Source: Lichenicoccus sp963693035
GTDB lineage: Bacteria > Pseudomonadota > Alphaproteobacteria > Acetobacterales > Acetobacteraceae
Length of the DNA: 64,000 nucleotides
Assembly (NCBI GenBank): GCA_963693035.2
Contig: CAXMMQ010000009.1
Location: 124,001-188,000 of the forward strand
Reading direction: 5' to 3'
Shown in pieces: positions 34,155 through 43,238 of this stretch. Every line of letters begins with the position of its first letter. Position 1 is the first letter of the stretch. The notes below the pieces were generated by a model. The model was not told the origin of the DNA, made no database searches, and saw only the letters and a program-made list of their open reading frames with translations. A program made the position numbers and the translations under genes.

Positions 34155-35174
34155 TTGGTCCTCCAGAAGAACTGGCAATCCCTGATCAAGCCGGAAAAGC
34201 TGGAAGTCGAGCCCGGCGCCGAGCCCTCGCGCACCGCGACTGTCGTTGCCGAGCCACTGGAGCGCGGCTTCGGCATGACGCTCGGCAATGCGATCCGCCG
34301 CATCCTGCTGTCCTCGCTGCAGGGCGCCGCGGTGACCGCGGTGCAGATCGACGGCGTGCTGCACGAATTCTCCTCGATCGCCGGCGTGCGCGAGGACGTC
34401 ACCGACATCGTGCTGAACATCAAGCAATTGGCACTTCGCATGCATGGCGAAGGCCCGAAGCGCATGACGCTGACTGCGACCGGCCCGGGCGAGGTTCGCG
34501 CCGGCCAGATCCAGGTCGGCCACGATATCGAGGTGATGAACCCCGACCTGGTGATCTGCACGCTGGATGACGGCGTGAAGCTCGGCATGGAGTTCACCGT
34601 CAATCTCGGCAAGGGCTACGTGCCGGCGGCGGCGAACCGTCCAGAGGATGCGCCGATCGGGCTGATCCCGATCGATGCGATCTATTCGCCGGTGCGGCGC
34701 GTCTCGTACAAGGTTGAGCCGACCCGCGTGGGTCAGGTCACCGACTACGACAAGCTGCTGCTGACGGTGGAGACCAACGGCGCGGTCACGCCCGAGGATG
34801 CGGTGGCGCTGGCTGCACGGATCCTGCAGGACCAGTTGCAGCTCTTCATCAATTTCGACGAGCCGCGCCCGGTGCGGGCCGAGGAGCCGCAGGACGACCT
34901 GCCGTTCAACCGCAACCTGCTGCGCAAGGTGGACGAGCTGGAACTGTCGGTGCGGTCGGCGAACTGCCTGAAGAACGACAACATCGTCTATATCGGCGAC
35001 CTCGTGCAGAAGACCGAGCAGGAGATGTTGCGCACGCCGAACTTCGGACGCAAGTCGCTCAACGAGATCAAGGAAGTGCTGACCTCGATGGGCCTTGCGC
35101 TGGGCATGAACGTGCCGACCTGGCCCCCTGAGAACATAGAAGATCTGGCCAAGCGCCTAGACGAGCCGTTTTAA
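34155..35174 (+). CDS. rpoA: DNA-directed RNA polymerase alpha subunit
   Basis: The alpha subunit (339 residues) dimerises to start polymerase assembly and contacts activators and UP elements with its C-terminal domain. The N-terminal domain has GFGMTLGNAIRRILLSSLQG, and the C-terminal domain (about 250 to the end) has SVRSANCLKNDNI and RTPNFGRKSLNEIKE. The start is a TTG at 34155, the only codon that gives the family N-terminus (MVLQKNWQSLIKP); GAAAGG lies upstream. Confidence 0.97.
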   Translation: MVLQKNWQSLIKPEKLEVEPGAEPSRTATVVAEPLERGFGMTLGNAIRRILLSSLQGAAVTAVQIDGVLHEFSSIAGVREDVTDIVLNIKQLALRMHGEGPKRMTLTATGPGEVRAGQIQVGHDIEVMNPDLVICTLDDGVKLGMEFTVNLGKGYVPAAANRPEDAPIGLIPIDAIYSPVRRVSYKVEPTRVGQVTDYDKLLLTVETNGAVTPEDAVALAARILQDQLQLFINFDEPRPVRAEEPQDDLPFNRNLLRKVDELELSVRSANCLKNDNIVYIGDLVQKTEQEMLRTPNFGRKSLNEIKEVLTSMGLALGMNVPTWPPENIEDLAKRLDEPF

Positions 35175-35204
35175 ACCGCCAGCCGACAACCAGGAAAAAG
35201 TAGC

Positions 35205-35633
35205 ATGCGTCACGGAGTTGCCGGCCGGAAGCTCGGCGTCACCTCGTCCCACAGGCTTGCCATGTTCCGCAACATGGCGGTGGCCCTGATCAAGCACGAG
35301 CAGATCACCACCACGCTGCCGAAGGCGAAGGAACTGCGGCCGGTAGCCGAGAAGCTGATCACCCTGGGCAAGCGCGGCGGCCTGCATGCGCGCCGGCAGG
35401 CCTATGCGCAGCTTCGTGACGACGTCATCGTCGCCAAGTTGTTCAGCACGATCGCCGATCGGTACAAGACCCGCGCCGGTGGCTATACCCGCGTGCTCAA
35501 GGCGGGCATGCGGCACGGCGACGCCGCCGACATGGCGGTGATCGAGCTGATCGACCGCGACGTGGCCGCCAAGGGCCTCGATAGCGGCCCGAAGCCGGAG
35601 ACGGTCGAGGCCGACGAGGGTTTTCCGAACTGA
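35205..35633 (+). CDS. rplQ: 50S ribosomal protein L17
   Basis: L17 (142 residues) sits at the tunnel exit. MRHGVAGRKLGVTSSHRLAM and the RVLKAGMRHGDAADMAVIEL block are conserved, followed by a short acidic tail. It is the last gene of the ribosomal cluster and is followed by a perfect 10-bp terminator hairpin. Confidence 0.98.
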   Translation: MRHGVAGRKLGVTSSHRLAMFRNMAVALIKHEQITTTLPKAKELRPVAEKLITLGKRGGLHARRQAYAQLRDDVIVAKLFSTIADRYKTRAGGYTRVLKAGMRHGDAADMAVIELIDRDVAAKGLDSGPKPETVEADEGFPN

Positions 35634-35668
35634 GGCCAGCGCCCGGCTCCGCATAGCGAGAGGTCCAG

Positions 35669-35700
35669 ACCGCCCGGCTTGGTTCCTCGCCGGGCGGTTC
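35669..35700. terminator. Terminator hairpin after rplQ
   Basis: A perfect 10-bp stem (35669-35678 with 35689-35698) with a 10-base loop lies between the convergent rplQ and peptide-exporter genes. T-runs are weak on both sides, but it is well placed to end transcripts from both directions. Confidence 0.65.
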
Positions 35701-35712
35701 TGCGTTCGGGCC

Positions 35713-37845
35713 TCAGACCGCCAGGCTGCGCAGCGGTACCGGGGCACTGGGTTCCATCTGCAGCACCATGTCGGCGCGCGCGATGGTGGCCGGGCGGTGC
35801 GCCACGATCACCCGGGTGATGTTCAGGTCCTGCAGGGCGCCCGCCACCAGCGCCTCGTTGGCGTCGTCGAGATGGCTGGTCGCTTCGTCGAGGAACAGGA
35901 TCTCCGGCCGCCGGTACAGGGCGCGCGCCAGCACGATGCGCTGCTTCTGGCCGCCGGACAGCGAGCTGCCCATGTCGCCGACCAGGGTCTCGAAGCGCAT
36001 CGGCATGCGGACGATGTCGTCGATGATGGCCGCGCGGAAAGCGCAATCCTCGATCCAGGCCTGCTCGGGATGCTCGTCGAAGCCCGCGATGTTCTCCGCG
36101 ATCGATCCGGCGAACAGCCCGTCATCCTGCAGCACGCCGGAGATGCGGCTGCGATAGGCGTCCAGCCCGAGGGCGCTGATGTCCACGCCATCGAGGCGTA
36201 TGCTGCCCTCCTGCGGCGGGATCAGTCCCATCAGCACCTTCAGCAATGTGGTCTTGCCGCAGCCCGACGGCCCGACGATGGCGACACTCTGTCCCGCCGT
36301 GATGTGCAGGTTGAGGCCGCGCCACACCCACGGATCCTGGGCGCCGTAGCGCAGCGCGAGCTCCTCGCCGCGCAGCCCGTCGGACGGTCGCCGTTCGGCG
36401 CCGCGCGCGGGCGCGCTGGCGACGACGACGGTCGCGCGCGGCTCCGGCTCCGCCTGGGTGATATCGGACAGCCGGCTGGTCTGCACGTCGAGCATGCGCA
36501 GCTCGAACCAGCCGTTGATCAGGCTGGCAGCGCGGGTCGAGAGCTGGTCCTTGTAGGTCAGGAAGGCGACCAGCATGCCGACGCTCATCTGGCCGTGCAT
36601 CACCGCGCGCGCGCCGAGCGCCAGCATGACGATGCGGTCCAGCCCGAAGATCAGCTCGTTGGCGCGCATGAACACGATGTCCAGCCGCTGCAGCCGCAGC
36701 TTGGCGTTCAGGCTGTCGACCAGGTGGTTGAGCCAGGCGGCGCGCCGGCGCTCGCGCAGTCCGAGCAGCCGGACGCTGGCGGCTCCGCGTATGGTCTCGA
36801 TCAGGTGCGTCTGCTGGCGCGCGTCATGGATGATCGCCTCCTCGCTGCTCTCCCGGTAGGCGCGGAACATCAGCAGTCGCAGGCCGAGGTCGAGACCGGT
36901 GGCGATCAGCGCGATCCAGCCGAGCCAGCCGCCGTACAGGAACAGCATCGCCGCCATGCCGACCGACATGATGCCGTCGAGCAGCGCCTGCACGAAACCG
37001 GTGGTCAGCGTCTTCTGGATGATGGCGAGCGAGCCGAAGCGCGACAGGATGTCGCCGACGTTGCGCTTCTCGAAGAACTCCAGCGACAGCCGGCTGAGAT
37101 GGTCGAACAGGCTGCTGTACCATTGCAGGCTGACCGTGGTCCCGATCAGCATGATCGCCCAGCTTCGCGCGGTATTGATCAGCAGTTGCAGCAGCAGCAG
37201 CAGCCCGAGCCCCATCGTGACCGTCAGCAGCAGGTCGTGGTCGGCGGACACGATGGCTTCATCGATGATCACCTGCGAGCCGACCGGCAGCAGCAGGGCC
37301 GCCACCTCGACGCCGAGCGACAGCAGGCCGATGCGCAGCAAGGCCGGCCGCAGCCCGGCGATGTGGCGGAACAGGTCGCGCAGCCGCAGCGCGCTGCGCT
37401 CGTCGCGGCGGGTGAAGTCGCGGGTCGGAATGGTCTCGAGTGCCACGCCGGTGAACTCGCGAGAGATCTCGTCGAGCGCCACCGACCGCCGCCCGCGGGC
37501 CGGGTCGTGGATGACGATGCCGCGCGCGCCGACCTCGGCCAGCACGACGAAATGGTTCATCCCCCAATGCAGGATGCACGGCCGCTGCAACTGGGCGAGG
37601 GATTCGATCTCCAGGCGCAGCGGTCGGGCGGTCAGGCCGACGGTCTCGCCGATCTGGATCAGGGTGCGCAGCGTGGTGCCCTTGAGCGACACCGCATGGC
37701 GCTGGCGGAAGGTGGCGAGGTCGATCGGTCGCCCGTGAAAGCCGAGCACCATCGCCAGGCAGGCGAGGCCGCACTCGGCCGCTTCCGCCTGCAGCACAAT
37801 CGGCAGCCGCCGCCCGAAGCCGAAGCGCAACCCGGACGGGGTCAT
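35713..37845 (-). CDS. Peptidase-containing ABC exporter (C39 peptidase, membrane and ATPase domains)
   Basis: This 710-residue protein has the three parts of a bacteriocin-type peptidase-containing transporter. The N-terminal C39 peptidase (1-135) has the Q19/C25 oxyanion and nucleophile pair (QAEAAECGLACLAMV) plus H98 and D114, so it should cut after a double glycine. A six-helix membrane domain spans about 165-440. The ATPase has Walker A GPSGCGKTT, signature LSGGQKQR, Walker B ILFLDEA and an H-loop histidine (VAHRP). It follows the adaptor gene after 10 bases; the precursor upstream, with a GG leader, is the evident substrate. Similar proteins export colicin V and class II microcins. No outer-membrane channel is encoded nearby, so a TolC-like protein from elsewhere must serve. 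Confidence 0.93.
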   Translation of the reverse strand: MTPSGLRFGFGRRLPIVLQAEAAECGLACLAMVLGFHGRPIDLATFRQRHAVSLKGTTLRTLIQIGETVGLTARPLRLEIESLAQLQRPCILHWGMNHFVVLAEVGARGIVIHDPARGRRSVALDEISREFTGVALETIPTRDFTRRDERSALRLRDLFRHIAGLRPALLRIGLLSLGVEVAALLLPVGSQVIIDEAIVSADHDLLLTVTMGLGLLLLLQLLINTARSWAIMLIGTTVSLQWYSSLFDHLSRLSLEFFEKRNVGDILSRFGSLAIIQKTLTTGFVQALLDGIMSVGMAAMLFLYGGWLGWIALIATGLDLGLRLLMFRAYRESSEEAIIHDARQQTHLIETIRGAASVRLLGLRERRRAAWLNHLVDSLNAKLRLQRLDIVFMRANELIFGLDRIVMLALGARAVMHGQMSVGMLVAFLTYKDQLSTRAASLINGWFELRMLDVQTSRLSDITQAEPEPRATVVVASAPARGAERRPSDGLRGEELALRYGAQDPWVWRGLNLHITAGQSVAIVGPSGCGKTTLLKVLMGLIPPQEGSIRLDGVDISALGLDAYRSRISGVLQDDGLFAGSIAENIAGFDEHPEQAWIEDCAFRAAIIDDIVRMPMRFETLVGDMGSSLSGGQKQRIVLARALYRRPEILFLDEATSHLDDANEALVAGALQDLNITRVIVAHRPATIARADMVLQMEPSAPVPLRSLAV

Positions 37846-37855
37846 CGAGACAGGG

Positions 37856-39145
37856 TCATGACTTGGCCGGAAACGGCGCGCCGCCGGTAACCGCGCCGAC
37901 GCTGCGGCCGAGGGAGGCGAGCGGGTCGAACAGCCATTGGTAGAGGCGGCGACGGTCGAGCGCGATGTCCGCCTCGACCTGCATGCCCGCCTCGAGCGGC
38001 CGGTGCTCGCCGTAGGTCAGCACGTAGGGCCGGTCGGGCACCACCACGACCCGGTAGAACTCGTTCTTGCCGGCGTCCGGACCGATGCCCGAGCCGGTGC
38101 CCTCAATCGACATTGGCGCACGGGTTATCTGCGTCACGTGGCCGCGATAGAGGCCGAAGCGCTGGTACGGGAAGGCGGCATAGCGCAGCAGCACCGGCGC
38201 ACCCTCGCGGATGAAGCCGATGGCGGCACTGGTGACGAACAGGTCGGCCTCCAGCATCTGCGAGCGCGGCAGCAGGGTCAGCAGGGTGCTGCCGGCCTCC
38301 ACATGCTGGCCGACATGGGCGCGTATGGCGGTAAGCATGCCGTCGTCCGGGGCAAGGATGTCGACAGCGCGCTTCGCCTCGCTCTCGGCGACCTGCTGGT
38401 CGAGGCTGGCGACCTGCCGGTCCAGCTCGGCGAGCTCGCGTTGCAGGTCGCTGTCGAAGCGACGATACCGAGCCGCGGCGTCCGACAGCCGCCCTTCGAC
38501 CTCGATCGAGGACTGCATGAACTGCGCGTGCGTCGAGAGCAGCTCGGTATAGGTATAGATCTGGCTCTGGAGCTGCGCGTCAGTGGCGATGTGCTGCCGC
38601 GCCGCATCCTGCAGGCGCCCCAGCGAGCGCTGCACCGCCGGCAGCGTCTGGTCATCCAGCGTGATCTGCTGGTCGAGCTGCTTGCGTTCGGCCGCCAGGT
38701 TCTGCAGGGCGGCTGCCAGCGACTGCTTCTCGATGGCCGCCGCAAGCAGGCGCAGGCTGCGTTGCTGCAGCAGCAGGGAGCGCTGGCTGGCAAGGTCGGC
38801 CAGGATGTGGAGCTGGGTCGGACCGCTCGCCGACGTCGCCTCCATGTCCAGGATGAACAGCGGCTGCCCGCGGGTGACGTGGTGGCCTTCGACCGCGAAC
38901 TGCCGGTCGAGGATGCCGGCGGTGGGGGACTGGATGGTGATGAGGCCGGTCGGCGGCAGCATCTCGCCGGTGGCATGCGCGCGGCGGGTATAGGTTCCGA
39001 GGCAGGCGAACAGCACGGTGGCGGCCAGGAAGCCGCCGACGATGGAGGTCGCAACCCGGATCGGGATCGGCTGCGCGACCTGCACGCGGCCCAACCAGGC
39101 ATCACGCCTGGCGTCGAGCGCCTCGGTGCGGAACAGAGTTTGCAT
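37856..39145 (-). CDS. HlyD/CvaA-like peptide-export adaptor
   Basis: This 429-residue type I secretion adaptor has a short cytoplasmic N-terminus, one membrane helix at about 31-51 (VATSIVGGFLAATVLFACLG), then two lipoyl half-motifs around a long coiled-coil stretch (about 115-265, rich in Gln, Leu and Glu). The arrangement, including the ILDRQFAVEGHHVTRGQPLF half-motif, matches CvaA/RaxA-type adaptors rather than RND adaptors. It lies between the precursor peptide and the exporter and should link that exporter to an outer-membrane channel. Confidence 0.9.
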   Translation of the reverse strand: MQTLFRTEALDARRDAWLGRVQVAQPIPIRVATSIVGGFLAATVLFACLGTYTRRAHATGEMLPPTGLITIQSPTAGILDRQFAVEGHHVTRGQPLFILDMEATSASGPTQLHILADLASQRSLLLQQRSLRLLAAAIEKQSLAAALQNLAAERKQLDQQITLDDQTLPAVQRSLGRLQDAARQHIATDAQLQSQIYTYTELLSTHAQFMQSSIEVEGRLSDAAARYRRFDSDLQRELAELDRQVASLDQQVAESEAKRAVDILAPDDGMLTAIRAHVGQHVEAGSTLLTLLPRSQMLEADLFVTSAAIGFIREGAPVLLRYAAFPYQRFGLYRGHVTQITRAPMSIEGTGSGIGPDAGKNEFYRVVVVPDRPYVLTYGEHRPLEAGMQVEADIALDRRRLYQWLFDPLASLGRSVGAVTGGAPFPAKS

Positions 39146-39182
39146 TACCAGCTAACGCCGGCAACACGCACGCCGTTCTGCC

Positions 39183-39228
39183 AAAAGCCCCGTGGGCCGC
39201 CGGAACGAGCGGCCGACAGCACCACGGG
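39183..39228 (-). terminator. Attenuator hairpin between precursor peptide and exporter genes
   Basis: On the minus strand a 7-bp outer stem (39222-39228 with 39189-39195) and a 5-bp inner stem are followed by GCTTTTGG (T-run at 39183-39186). Lying right after the precursor stop, it would allow many peptide transcripts for each exporter transcript. Confidence 0.55.
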
Positions 39229-39241
39229 AGCCTGGGCGGCT

Positions 39242-39388
39242 TTAGTACCCGTCGGGGTGGTGGATCGCCGGCGCCGGGGTGGCGTAGCCATCCGGATGGT
39301 GGATCCCGCCGACCACATGGTCGATCTCGTCCAGCTCGAGGGTGCGGATCTGGGTTTCGGTGGACTTGGCGTTGTTTTCAGACATCAT
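39242..39388 (-). CDS. Double-glycine precursor peptide with repeated IHHPDGY core
   Basis: This 48-residue peptide has a leader of 28 residues ending in a classic double-glycine site: L at -12, E at -8, I at -7, V at -4, G at -2 and -1 (LELDEIDHVVGG). The predicted mature peptide is only 20 residues: IHHPDGY, then ATPAPA, then IHHPDGY again. It has no Cys, Ser or Trp, two His pairs, and a net negative charge at neutral pH. The start at 39388 is chosen for the AAAAGGA site 5 bases upstream; a second ATG follows at once, and in-frame codons up to 39439 lack a site. The adaptor and C39 exporter follow on the same strand. I do not recognise the mature sequence; antimicrobial, signal or metal-binding roles are all possible. 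Confidence 0.8.
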   Translation of the reverse strand: MMSENNAKSTETQIRTLELDEIDHVVGGIHHPDGYATPAPAIHHPDGY

Positions 39389-39712
39389 GAAGTCCTTTTG
39401 ACGTACATGTCGTTCAGTTGCACTGAGTCCACGCGGCATGAAATGCCCGAGGCAATCTCGGGAAAGTCACGATCGTGTCCTCGATAAAGCCGATAACACA
39501 GGTCTAGCCCGCAGAGACAGAAGGTTTCGGAGGCGTGTACTGAGTTGGGAGACTATCTTAACCAATTAATAACGAGTCGATCCAAGAACGTATTTTCGCC
39601 GTAGTGATGGCCGCTGTTCGTAGCAAAGCACTCCTGTGCACGAGGCATTGGCGTCGATGCGATGGCGTGGGATCAGTAGAAGTCAGCGCCGCTTTCCGGG
39701 AGATGCCGCCTC
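39389..39712. other. Divergent intergenic region upstream of the precursor peptide
   Basis: These 324 bases separate the precursor peptide (minus strand) from the transglutaminase gene (plus strand) and hold no convincing gene. They include a 6-bp hairpin (39447-39463), the palindrome CACGATCGTG (39469-39478) and an AT-rich patch at about 39550-39575 with TAAGAT-like boxes on the minus strand. No promoter could be fixed with confidence. Confidence 0.5.
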
Positions 39713-42700
39713 GTGACGCTCCATGTTAGCCTGACCCATAAAACCAGCTACCAATATAATCGCGCTATCAGCCTCGGGCCGCAGACGATTCGCCTGCGTC
39801 CCGCGCCGCATGCGCGCACGCCGATCCTCGCCTATGCGCTGAAGATCGAGCCGGCCGAGCATTTCCTGAACTGGCTGCAGGACCCGCAGGGCAATTTCCT
39901 GGCCCGCGTGGTGTTTCCCGAGCGTGTCACGCATTTCGACGTCACCGTGGACCTGCTCGCCGACATGGCGACGATCAATCCGTTCGATTTCTTCCTCGAG
40001 CCCGAGGCGGAAATCTGGCCGTTCGCGTACGATCATATCCTCGACGCCGAATTGCTGCCGTTCCGCACACCGCTTCCGCCGGGACCGCTGCTGAATGCGC
40101 TGCTGGCCGGCATTCCGCGCGACAGCCAGCGCACTGTACCGATGCTGATCGCGCTGAACGCATCGCTGCGCGATCGCGTCGACTATATCGTCCGGATGGA
40201 AGCCGGGGTCTGGACCCCCGAGCAGACCCTGGCCGAGGGACGCGGCTCGTGCCGGGACTCCGCATGGCTGTTCGTGCAGGTGGCGCGCCATCTCGGCCTC
40301 GCCGCGCGCTTCGTCTCCGGCTACCTGATCCAGCTCAAGCCCGACCCGGACACCCAGGGCAGCGGCCCGCAGGGGGCGTCGGCGGATTTCACCGACCTGC
40401 ATGCCTGGGCGGAGATCTATCTCCCCGGCGCCGGCTGGGTCGGCTTCGACGTCACCTCGGGCCTGCTGACCGGCGAAGGCCATATCCCGCTGGCCGCCAG
40501 CCCGGAGCCGGCCTCGGCCGCGGCGATCAGCGGCCTGGCCGAGCCGGCGGAGACCGAGTTTGGCTTCGAGATGAGCGTGCGGCGGGTTGCCGAGACGCCG
40601 CGCACCACCGCGCCGTACGACGAGGCGACCTGGCAGGCGATCCTGGGCTCCGGCCAGGCGGTCGATCGAGCGCTGGTGTCGGGCGACGTGCGCCTTACCA
40701 TGGGCGGCGAGCCGACTTTCATCGCGGCCGACGACCTGGATGCCGAGGAGTGGAACAGCTCGGCGCTGGGTCCCACCAAGCGACCGCTGGCCGGGCGCCT
40801 GCTGCGTCGCCTGGTGCCGCTCTGGGCGCCGGGCGCGGCGCTGCAATACACTATCGGCAAGCATTATCCTGGCGAACAGTTGCCGCGCTGGGCTTTGCAG
40901 GCGCACTGGCGCCGCGATGGCGCGCCGGTCTGGCACGACCCGGCGTTGCTGGCGTCGGACGATGACGTGGAAACCGACAACGCCGGGGCGGACGCGGACG
41001 ACGCAGACGGCTTCGCGCGCGCGCTCGCCAGCCGGCTGCAGGTCGATCCCGACCGGGTGCTGCCCGCCTACGAGGACATCCACTATTACCTCTGGCGCGA
41101 GTACCGGCTGCCGGCGAACGTCATCACCGAGGATGCGGGTCTGGCCGATCCGCTGGAGCGGGCGCGGCTGGCTCGGGTGTTCGGCGCCGGCCTCGCCTCC
41201 CCCAGCGGCAGCGTGCTGCCGCTGCGCCGGGTGCGGCGCGGGCGGGATACGCGGGTCTGGCAGACCGGGCGCTGGCTGCTGCGCTCGGACCTGCTGTTCC
41301 TGGTGCCGGGCGACAGTTCGATCGGGTTCCGGCTGCCGTTGCAGAGCCTGCCCTGGGCCGATCCCGCGACCATCGAGCAGGAGATCGAGGCCGACCCGTT
41401 CGCGCCGCGCGGCCCGCTGCCGGCCGCCTCCGGCGCCCCCATCGAGGTGAGCCCGACCACCGGGCGCACCCATGTCGCCGGCGGCAGCTTCCAGCCCGAG
41501 CAGCCCCCTGATGCGCTGACCAGCCCTGAGCAGCCCCCTGATGCGCTGACCAGCCCTGAGCAGATAGACGGCCGCCATCTGCCGCCGCGGCCGCCCGGGC
41601 AACTGGCGAGTGCGGACTTCGCCGGGCAGTCGCTCGACGCCATGCGTCCACAGCCAGCGGCCGAGGCGGACTATCCGGAGGAGGAGGACGCGGCCGACGA
41701 CGCCGCCCGCATGGTCCGCACCGCGCTCACCGTGCAGAGCCGGGACGGCCTGCTGCATGTGTTCCTGCCGCCGCTTTATGTTGCCGAGGACTGGCTCGAC
41801 CTGATCGCAGCCGTCGAGGCGACCGCCGCCGAGAGCGGCCGCAAGATCATCATCGAGGGCTACGCGCCACCGCACGATCCGCGCCTGCAGAGCTTCTCGG
41901 TGACGCCGGACCCCGGCGTGATCGAGGTCAACGTGCATCCGGCGACGAACTGGGCCGAGTACGTGGAGCGCAACCAGCAGCTCTACGACGAGGCGCGGGC
42001 GATCGGGCTGGGGACCGAGAAGTTCCTGCTCGACGGCCGCCATGTCGGCACCGGCGGCGGCAACCACGTGGTGATGGGCGGCGCCCAGGCCGCGGACTCG
42101 CCGTTCCTGCGCCGGCCCGACCTGCTGAAGTCGCTGCTCGGCTACTGGCACAACCATCCGAGCCTGTCGTACCTGTTCTCGGGCCTGTTCATCGGCCCGA
42201 CCAGCCAGCACCCGCGCATCGACGAGGCGCGCCAGGACAGCATTCCGGAGCTCGAGATCGCCTTCGCCCAGATCCGCCCGGACGCGCACGTGCCGCCCTG
42301 GCTGGTCGACCGGCTGCTGCGCAACCTGCTGGCCGACATGACCGGCAACACCCACCGCACCGAGTTCTGCATCGACAAGCTGTATGCGCCGGAAACCAGC
42401 TCCGGCCGGCTCGGTCTGATCGAGCTGCGCGCACTCGAGATGCCGCCGCACCCGCGCATGGCGGTGGCGCAGTCGCTGCTGCTGCGCGCCGCGATCGCGG
42501 CCTTCTGGGAGCATCCGTACGAGCGCCGGCTTATACGCTGGGGCACCCGTCTGCATGACGACTTCATGCTGCCGTACTTCGTCTCCGAGGACCTGCGGGA
42601 CGCGCTCGAGGATCTCGCCGGCTTTGGCCTCCGGCTTGATCCGGCCTTCTTCGCGCCGCACCACGCCTTCCGCTTCCCGCTGATCGGCGACGTGCGGGTC

Positions 42701-43228
42701 GGCGGCATGACGCTCGCCCTGCACCAGGCGCTTGAACCCTGGCCGGTGCTGGGCGAGACACCCGGCGTCAGCGGCACGGTGCGGCACGTCGATAATTCCG
42801 TCGAGCGTGTGCAGGCGACGGTCACCGGCTTCTCACCGGAGCGCTACGTGCTGGCCTGCAACGGCTCCGAGGTGCCGCTGTCGGCCACGGCGGAGGCCGG
42901 CACCTATGTCGCCGGGGTACGCTTCAAGGCGTGGCAGCCGGTGTTCGGCATGCATCCGGTGCTGCCGGCGCAGACGCCGCTGGTGTTCGATCTGTACGAC
43001 CGCTGGTCGGGCCGGTCCGTCGGCGGGCTGACCCACCACACCGCGCATCCGGGCGGCCGCAACTACGAAACCCGGCCGGTGAACGCGGCGGAGGCGGAGG
43101 CGCGGCGTCGGGCGCGCTACCAGCCGTTCGGCCACACGCCTGGACCGATGGCACCCCCGCAGCCGGAACGCGCGCCCGAACTGCCGCGCACGCTGGACCT
43201 CAGGCGGGTGGCCCTCGGCGCTGGCTAG
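39713..43228 (+). CDS. Large transglutaminase-like protein with DUF2126 domain
   Basis: This 1171-residue protein combines an N-terminal bacterial transglutaminase fold (1-290) with a long C-terminal DUF2126 region. The triad of the papain-like fold is visible: C180 in GRGSCRDSAW, H230 in DLHAWAEIYLPG and D246 in GFDVTSG. DUF2126 hallmarks such as LTMGGEPTFIAADD (near 325), GTGGGNHVVMGG and PSLSYLFSGLFIGPTSQHPR are present. Members often occur with ATP-grasp/alpha-E proteins in a proposed peptide-synthesis system, but no such partner is in this window. The start is a GTG at 39713 with GGGAG upstream. A linker near residue 596 carries a duplicated 10-residue segment encoded by a 30-bp tandem repeat. 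Natural substrate unknown. Confidence 0.9.
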   Translation: MTLHVSLTHKTSYQYNRAISLGPQTIRLRPAPHARTPILAYALKIEPAEHFLNWLQDPQGNFLARVVFPERVTHFDVTVDLLADMATINPFDFFLEPEAEIWPFAYDHILDAELLPFRTPLPPGPLLNALLAGIPRDSQRTVPMLIALNASLRDRVDYIVRMEAGVWTPEQTLAEGRGSCRDSAWLFVQVARHLGLAARFVSGYLIQLKPDPDTQGSGPQGASADFTDLHAWAEIYLPGAGWVGFDVTSGLLTGEGHIPLAASPEPASAAAISGLAEPAETEFGFEMSVRRVAETPRTTAPYDEATWQAILGSGQAVDRALVSGDVRLTMGGEPTFIAADDLDAEEWNSSALGPTKRPLAGRLLRRLVPLWAPGAALQYTIGKHYPGEQLPRWALQAHWRRDGAPVWHDPALLASDDDVETDNAGADADDADGFARALASRLQVDPDRVLPAYEDIHYYLWREYRLPANVITEDAGLADPLERARLARVFGAGLASPSGSVLPLRRVRRGRDTRVWQTGRWLLRSDLLFLVPGDSSIGFRLPLQSLPWADPATIEQEIEADPFAPRGPLPAASGAPIEVSPTTGRTHVAGGSFQPEQPPDALTSPEQPPDALTSPEQIDGRHLPPRPPGQLASADFAGQSLDAMRPQPAAEADYPEEEDAADDAARMVRTALTVQSRDGLLHVFLPPLYVAEDWLDLIAAVEATAAESGRKIIIEGYAPPHDPRLQSFSVTPDPGVIEVNVHPATNWAEYVERNQQLYDEARAIGLGTEKFLLDGRHVGTGGGNHVVMGGAQAADSPFLRRPDLLKSLLGYWHNHPSLSYLFSGLFIGPTSQHPRIDEARQDSIPELEIAFAQIRPDAHVPPWLVDRLLRNLLADMTGNTHRTEFCIDKLYAPETSSGRLGLIELRALEMPPHPRMAVAQSLLLRAAIAAFWEHPYERRLIRWGTRLHDDFMLPYFVSEDLRDALEDLAGFGLRLDPAFFAPHHAFRFPLIGDVRVGGMTLALHQALEPWPVLGETPGVSGTVRHVDNSVERVQATVTGFSPERYVLACNGSEVPLSATAEAGTYVAGVRFKAWQPVFGMHPVLPAQTPLVFDLYDRWSGRSVGGLTHHTAHPGGRNYETRPVNAAEAEARRRARYQPFGHTPGPMAPPQPERAPELPRTLDLRRVALGAG
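41498..41563 (+). repeat. 30-bp in-frame tandem repeat, 2.2 copies
   Basis: Two identical 30-base units (41498-41527 and 41528-41557) plus the first 6 bases of a third lie in the transglutaminase gene. They encode EQPPDALTSP twice, in a proline-rich linker between the transglutaminase and DUF2126 regions. Exact identity at DNA level points to recent expansion. Confidence 0.9.
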
Positions 43229-43238
43229 CCGGTGTCGG

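Noticed and set aside
39683..42787. 1034-codon open frame on the minus strand
   Set aside because: It is antisense to the transglutaminase gene, whose protein has clear family motifs. The antisense translation is low-complexity Arg/Gln/Ala, typical of shadow frames in high-GC DNA.
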